From Parasegetibacter sp. NRK P23 (GTDB lineage: Bacteria; Bacteroidota; Bacteroidia; Chitinophagales; Chitinophagaceae), in assembly GCF_023721715.1 (NCBI RefSeq), contig NZ_JAMDLG010000001.1, positions 1,837,784 through 1,901,783 of the forward strand: a DNA stretch of 64,000 nucleotides. The letters are read 5' to 3'. How positions within the stretch are numbered: position 1 is the first letter of the stretch; the number at the start of each line of letters is the position of its first letter. The notes under the pieces were generated by a model. It made no database searches. It had not been told where the DNA came from and saw only the letters and a program-made list of their open reading frames with translations. The position numbers and the translations under genes were made by a program. Positions 60,694 through 64,000 of this stretch are shown here, one piece after another.

Positions 60694-61707
60694 ATGAAGG
60701 CCATGCAACGACGAATGTTCCTTTCCAATATGGCCATTGCAGGTGCAGGCTGGTGTATCGCTCCAGCGCTAAAAAGTGTTTTTCCGGAAAATTCATCCGG
60801 GAAAAAACTGGGCATTATCGGGTTGGATACCTCCCATAGTGTTGCCTTCACCAAAGCTTTGAATGGTGCAGGCGCCGCGTCTTTGTATAACGGGTATAAA
60901 ATTGTTTCCGCTTATCCATTCGGCAGCCGGACCATTCAAAGCAGTTTCTCCCGTATTGAAGGATATACAAAAGAAGTGGAAGCACTGGATGTAAAGATCG
61001 CGGCGTCCATCCCTGAATTATTGGCGGAAGTGGATGGTGTTTTGTTGGAAACGAATGATGGCCGCTTGCATCCCGAACAGGCCAGACTGGTAATAGAAGC
61101 CGGAAAACCTTTGTTCATCGATAAGCCCGTTGCCGCGGATTTTAAAAGTGTGGCGGCTATATACAAATTAGCGGAACAACACCAGGTGCCGTTGTTTTCT
61201 TCTTCCTCCCTACGTTTTATTGACGGGATGGATCAGGTGTATTCCGATGCAATAGGTAAGGTGACGGGAACTGATGTATTCAGTCCGGCCATAATAGAGC
61301 CTACTCATCCTGATCTTTACTGGTATGGTATCCACGGGGTGGAAATGTTGTTCGCCATCATGGGAACGGGGTGTCGGTCGGTAAAACGCATCTTCAACAG
61401 CGGAACGGATATCGTTACCGGCACCTGGGAAGATGGTAGGATAGGGGTGTTCAGGGGAACGCGTACCGGAGCGCAGGAGTTCGGGGGCACTGTGCATGGA
61501 GAAAAAGGCGTGCTCCACCTGGGGAAATTCACCGGTTATGAACGGTTGTTACAACGGATCGTTCATTTTTTTGAAACGGGCATAGCCCCGGTTGCTTCCG
61601 CGGAAACATTGGAGCTGTACGCGTTCATGTCGGCTGCCGACCTCAGTAAAAAAAGAAACGGGAAATCGGTATCGTTGAAAGAAGTGTACGCTAAAGCGAA
61701 GGGTTAA
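60694..61707 (+). CDS. Gfo/Idh/MocA-family oxidoreductase with Tat-like signal
   Basis: The 337-residue protein starts right at the M20 stop (the next in-frame ATG is 60703). It has a twin-arginine-like signal (QRRMFLSNMAIAGAGW) followed by a Rossmann fold (KLGIIGLDTSHSVAFTKAL) and the EKP-type motif as FIDKPVA. Export after cofactor loading is common for this family in Bacteroidota, where some members oxidise glycosides. The C-terminal domain has YWYGIHGVEMLFAIMGTG, with a candidate active-site His. It is the last gene of the locus and its 3' end overlaps the convergent gene at 61691 by 17 bp. Confidence 0.83.
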   Translation: MKAMQRRMFLSNMAIAGAGWCIAPALKSVFPENSSGKKLGIIGLDTSHSVAFTKALNGAGAASLYNGYKIVSAYPFGSRTIQSSFSRIEGYTKEVEALDVKIAASIPELLAEVDGVLLETNDGRLHPEQARLVIEAGKPLFIDKPVAADFKSVAAIYKLAEQHQVPLFSSSSLRFIDGMDQVYSDAIGKVTGTDVFSPAIIEPTHPDLYWYGIHGVEMLFAIMGTGCRSVKRIFNSGTDIVTGTWEDGRIGVFRGTRTGAQEFGGTVHGEKGVLHLGKFTGYERLLQRIVHFFETGIAPVASAETLELYAFMSAADLSKKRNGKSVSLKEVYAKAKG

Positions 61708-62023
61708 GCGTTTTGGGATGGTGCTTCTCCACCGCCATCGAAATCTCCGCCAGCAATAAGCCGCTTCCGCCGCCATAGTGCTGGATGATGATAAGTGATG
61801 GTGCCAGTTCCAGCATATCCTTACGGAGACGGGCTTCTGTTTCCGGATCGATCCCGCAACCCAACAACAGCACATCTACTTTTTCAAAAAGGAACAGGCG
61901 CATGGCCTCTTCAGTACTTCCGGCTCCGATTCCGCGCCAGCGCCCGTTCCCGTTAATGACCCTTACAACGGTTTCCCTTATTTCAGGGTGCATACCCAGG
62001 TAAAGAATAGTCAGGTTTTCCAT
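61691..62023 (-). CDS. Small receiver-like protein without phosphorylation residues
   Basis: The 110-residue protein has the alternating strand-helix pattern of a response-regulator receiver domain (LTILYLGMHPEIRETVVRVIN, STEEAMRLFLFEKVDVLLLGCGI, APSLIIIQHYGG). The acidic pair after strand 1 is missing, and the phosphoacceptor Asp position reads Gly in LLLGCGI. It would thus be a pseudo-receiver acting by binding only, or an unrelated Rossmann-like protein. It follows pirin by 12 bp and is probably co-transcribed with it. Its 3' end overlaps the Gfo/Idh gene. Confidence 0.6.
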   Translation of the reverse strand: MENLTILYLGMHPEIRETVVRVINGNGRWRGIGAGSTEEAMRLFLFEKVDVLLLGCGIDPETEARLRKDMLELAPSLIIIQHYGGGSGLLLAEISMAVEKHHPKTLNPSL

Positions 62024-62035
62024 AGTTGTATTTAC

Positions 62036-62776
62036 TTAAGCCACATCCATGGGAACCTCCATCAGCAGGATCTCCGCGTCCTGGGAATTCGCTTTGATGT
62101 CCAACTGGTCCACATCCCAGATACCGATTCCGTCCCGTTGATTCAATTCGTGCCCGTTGATGGTGAAGTCACCTTTCAGGATGAAGGCGTACACGCCGTT
62201 TCCTGCTTTTTTAATCGCGTAGGTAGTATCTATGCCTTTATCGAAACGGCCCATGTGGAACCAGGCATCCTGGTGGATCCATACCCCTTCATCTTCGGGA
62301 TTTGGGGAAAGTACCTGTTGCAACTTATTGTGGCGGTCGTTCACGTTCAGGGTAACCTGGTCGTAACGCGGCTGCACATTCTTTTTATTGGGGAACACCC
62401 ATATTTGCAGGAACTTCACCGGCTGGTCGGGGTTCTTGTTGTATTCACTGTGGAATATGCCTGTACCGGCGCTCATCACCTGTATGTCTCCGTTTTTGAT
62501 CACGGTGCTGTTGCCCATGCTGTCTTTGTGCTCCAGGTCACCTTCCAGGGGAATGGAAATGATTTCCATGTTATCGTGGGGGTGTTTGCCGAATCCCATG
62601 GCGGCATCCACGCGGTCGTCGTTCAGCACCCGCAACACACCGAAATGCACGCGTTCAGGATTATAATAACCGGCGAAACTGAAAGTATGGTAGCTCTCCA
62701 GCCAGCCGTGGTTGGCATGTCCGCGGGTATTGGCTTTGTGAACGATGGCGTTTGTTGTTGTGTTAGTGGTTGTCAT
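62036..62776 (-). CDS. Pirin-family protein
   Basis: This 246-residue bicupin starts at the ATG at complement 62776; a TTG at 62797 is less likely. The N-terminal cupin has the metal-binding set in GFGKHPHDNMEIISIPLEG and MSAGTGIFHSEYN, as in pirins that act as quercetin dioxygenases or redox sensors. RGHANHGWLESYHTFSFAGYYNP is the usual start. The substrate is unknown. An Fnr-box-like palindrome lies about 50 bp upstream, just after the Crp/Fnr-family gene, which suggests control by that regulator. Confidence 0.9.
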   Translation of the reverse strand: MTTTNTTTNAIVHKANTRGHANHGWLESYHTFSFAGYYNPERVHFGVLRVLNDDRVDAAMGFGKHPHDNMEIISIPLEGDLEHKDSMGNSTVIKNGDIQVMSAGTGIFHSEYNKNPDQPVKFLQIWVFPNKKNVQPRYDQVTLNVNDRHNKLQQVLSPNPEDEGVWIHQDAWFHMGRFDKGIDTTYAIKKAGNGVYAFILKGDFTINGHELNQRDGIGIWDVDQLDIKANSQDAEILLMEVPMDVA

Positions 62777-62824
62777 AATTTTCAATTTATAAGGCAAATT
62801 TCACCCTTACACAACACCTGTCCA

Positions 62825-62838
62825 TTGAACTAGTTCAA
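62825..62838. promoter_or_regulatory. Fnr-box-like palindrome upstream of pirin
   Basis: TTGAACTAGTTCAA is a perfect 14-bp palindrome of the form TTGA-N6-TCAA, the arm length and spacing of Crp/Fnr-family sites. It lies between the regulator's stop (62843) and the pirin start (62776). Confidence 0.55.
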
Positions 62839-62842
62839 GAAA

Positions 62843-63421
62843 TCATTTCTTCGCGAGTTTTGTGCGCACTTTACTGAGGAATTCCGGGGAGAAACCGAGG
62901 TAGGAAGCGATATAGTGCTGGGCAACCCGGTTGGGGATCCCTGGATAATGTTCGAGGAAATCGAGGTATTTCTCCGTGGCGTTCAGGGAAATGGTATGGA
63001 AAATCCGTTCCTGCAACCGGGATAAGTTGCGCTGCACCAGGAGCCTGAACATTCTTTCGAAGCAGGGTGCTTTCCGCAGCAGCAACTCCTTCGATTCGGG
63101 GTTCAGGGTAAGCAGTTCGCAATCTTCCAGTGTTTCAATGAACATGCGGGAAGGTTTTTGTTCATGAAAACTGGCGATGTCGCTTACCCACCAATGTTCG
63201 ATGGCGAACTGAAGGGTCACTTCAGCGCCTTTCTCATCAAGATAATACGTTCGGATACAGCCTTTGTTGATGAACGCTTCGAAACGGCAGATTTCACCTT
63301 CCTGAAGGAGAAAGGTTTTTTTGGGCACGGTTTTCAATTGGAGCGCATCGTTGAAAACGGCGATCTCTTCGGGCGTAAAGGAAACATACTTCGAAATATT
63401 TTCATTGATGGCGCTGAACAT
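62843..63421 (-). CDS. Crp/Fnr-family transcriptional regulator
   Basis: The 192-residue regulator starts at the ATG at complement 63421 (MFSAINENISKYVSF); an upstream in-frame start at 63457 adds 12 non-conserved residues. An N-terminal cyclic-nucleotide-binding-type beta-roll (about 20-115; FLLQEGEICRFEAFINKGCIRTYYLDEKGAE) is followed by a long dimer helix. A C-terminal helix-turn-helix (VAQHYIASYLGFSPEFLSKVRTKL) closes the protein. The Cys cluster that ligates an iron-sulfur centre in Fnr is not seen, so the signal is unknown. It lies between cydB and pirin on the same strand, which hints at redox or oxygen-linked control. Confidence 0.88.
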   Translation of the reverse strand: MFSAINENISKYVSFTPEEIAVFNDALQLKTVPKKTFLLQEGEICRFEAFINKGCIRTYYLDEKGAEVTLQFAIEHWWVSDIASFHEQKPSRMFIETLEDCELLTLNPESKELLLRKAPCFERMFRLLVQRNLSRLQERIFHTISLNATEKYLDFLEHYPGIPNRVAQHYIASYLGFSPEFLSKVRTKLAKK

Positions 63422-63475
63422 GGTTCGATCTTTTTCTGACCATAAAAGTAATGGCAATCGAAGGAAAACCGTTGT

Positions 63476-64000
63476 TTAGACTTTCTTTCTTTTGAAAGAA
63501 TAGATCAGGTAGAACAGGGCTGGAAGAATGAAGATACTCCCGAGCAGCAGGGCCCATCCCAATGCCCGGATCGTTTTCTCATGGCCCTGGTGCTCGATAA
63601 GGGATAGATACCCATTGTCGAGCACCACAATATTCGGGTAGTGAATATAGGTGGTGGCGAAAAGGATCATGGCTACCTGGAAACCGGCGAGCACGCGGAT
63701 CACCACGCTTCTGCCTTTGTTAATGAGGTACCACATCAGGATCAGTGAAGCGGTAGCCAATGCGATGGCCAGTATGCCAGGCAGGTTACCGAATACCCAG
63801 TTCTTTACGGGCACGTTTTCAATTTCGGCCGCAATGAACACCAATGCGCCACTCACCAATGCGGCGATATTGGCACTGCGTGCCTTTACAATGAACCTTT
63901 GCCGTTCATCGGGTACCAGCTTGGTTTCCCCGATCAGGTAGATGGCGGCCAGGTAAGCGCAGATGGAGGCGGTGAAAAAGCCCACGGCTACCGAGAACAG
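63476..64000 (-). CDS. cydB: Cytochrome bd-type oxidase subunit II, 5' end outside window
   Basis: The visible 174 C-terminal residues, read from LFSVAVGFFTASICAYLAAIYLIGE to a basic tail, match the last four or five membrane helices of CydB. RQRFIVKARSANIAALVSGALVF, the PGILAIALATASLILMWYL helix and the RALGWALLLGSIFILPALFYLIYSF end are typical. CydB pairs with CydA in a quinol oxidase that reduces oxygen to water. The gene runs off the right edge, and cydA should lie beyond it. A GTG at complement 63985 is internal, not the start. Confidence 0.85.
   Translation of the reverse strand: MFSVAVGFFTASICAYLAAIYLIGETKLVPDERQRFIVKARSANIAALVSGALVFIAAEIENVPVKNWVFGNLPGILAIALATASLILMWYLINKGRSVVIRVLAGFQVAMILFATTYIHYPNIVVLDNGYLSLIEHQGHEKTIRALGWALLLGSIFILPALFYLIYSFKRKKV

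Overview
The window is a chromosomal segment of a glycan-degrading Bacteroidota bacterium, most likely a member of the Chitinophagaceae. The evidence is two SusC/SusD pairs, a hybrid two-component system, an ECF sigma/FecR/STN-SusC signalling set, a long NagB-LmbE fusion, and promoters of the Bacteroidota type (TTTG about 18-21 bp before TAnnTTTG). I see no transposase, integrase, phage gene, CRISPR array or rRNA. There is one tRNA, Arg(ACG).

Left edge, 1-1416: pyrB (5' end outside the window) and coaD, ordinary housekeeping genes. Region 1423-16981 is a complete sialic-acid utilisation locus. A divergent GntR/FCD regulator faces a run of genes: SusC and SusD (NanO/NanU-like), nanA lyase, NanM-like mutarotase, NanT-like MFS permease, GH33 sialidase, N-acylglucosamine 2-epimerase, sialate O-acetylesterase and a GH20 hexosaminidase. 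Several genes overlap by ATGA. Two 17-bp palindromes with a GT-N3-AC core sit on the two divergent promoters and are probably the operators. The route would be: strip O-acetyl groups and terminal sialic acid, import it, mutarotate it, cleave it to ManNAc and pyruvate, then epimerise ManNAc to GlcNAc.

Region 17023-23030 holds rhomboid, rlmH, yceI (with a promoter and an operator-like palindrome), tRNA-Arg, and then four unrecognised or weakly recognised genes, mostly secreted. Region 23343-33549 carries a GH31, a GH43-CBM6, a hybrid two-component sensor/regulator and a second GH43, fitting arabinoxylan breakdown, but with no SusC/D pair beside them. Region 33640-41715 is mixed: an orphan ExbD, a DUF1304 membrane protein, the NagB-LmbE fusion and murQ (amino-sugar and peptidoglycan recycling), EcsC, OsmC and a GH88.

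Region 41768-61707 is a second, less familiar glycan locus. An ECF sigma factor, FecR anti-sigma and STN-type SusC give cell-surface signalling. Downstream are SusD, a BNR-type propeller, a PQQ dehydrogenase-cytochrome c, an Nramp-fold transporter without the metal-binding motifs, an extended SDR lacking its catalytic Lys, a divergent DapA-family aldolase, a second propeller, a large GH20, an M20 hydrolase and a Tat-exported Gfo/Idh oxidoreductase. This set is the best candidate for an undescribed pathway; its substrate is probably an N-acetylhexosamine-containing glycan or a sugar acid derived from one. The right edge, 61691-64000, is on the minus strand: cydB (5' end outside the window), a Crp/Fnr regulator, pirin and a receiver-like protein, with an Fnr-box-like palindrome before pirin.
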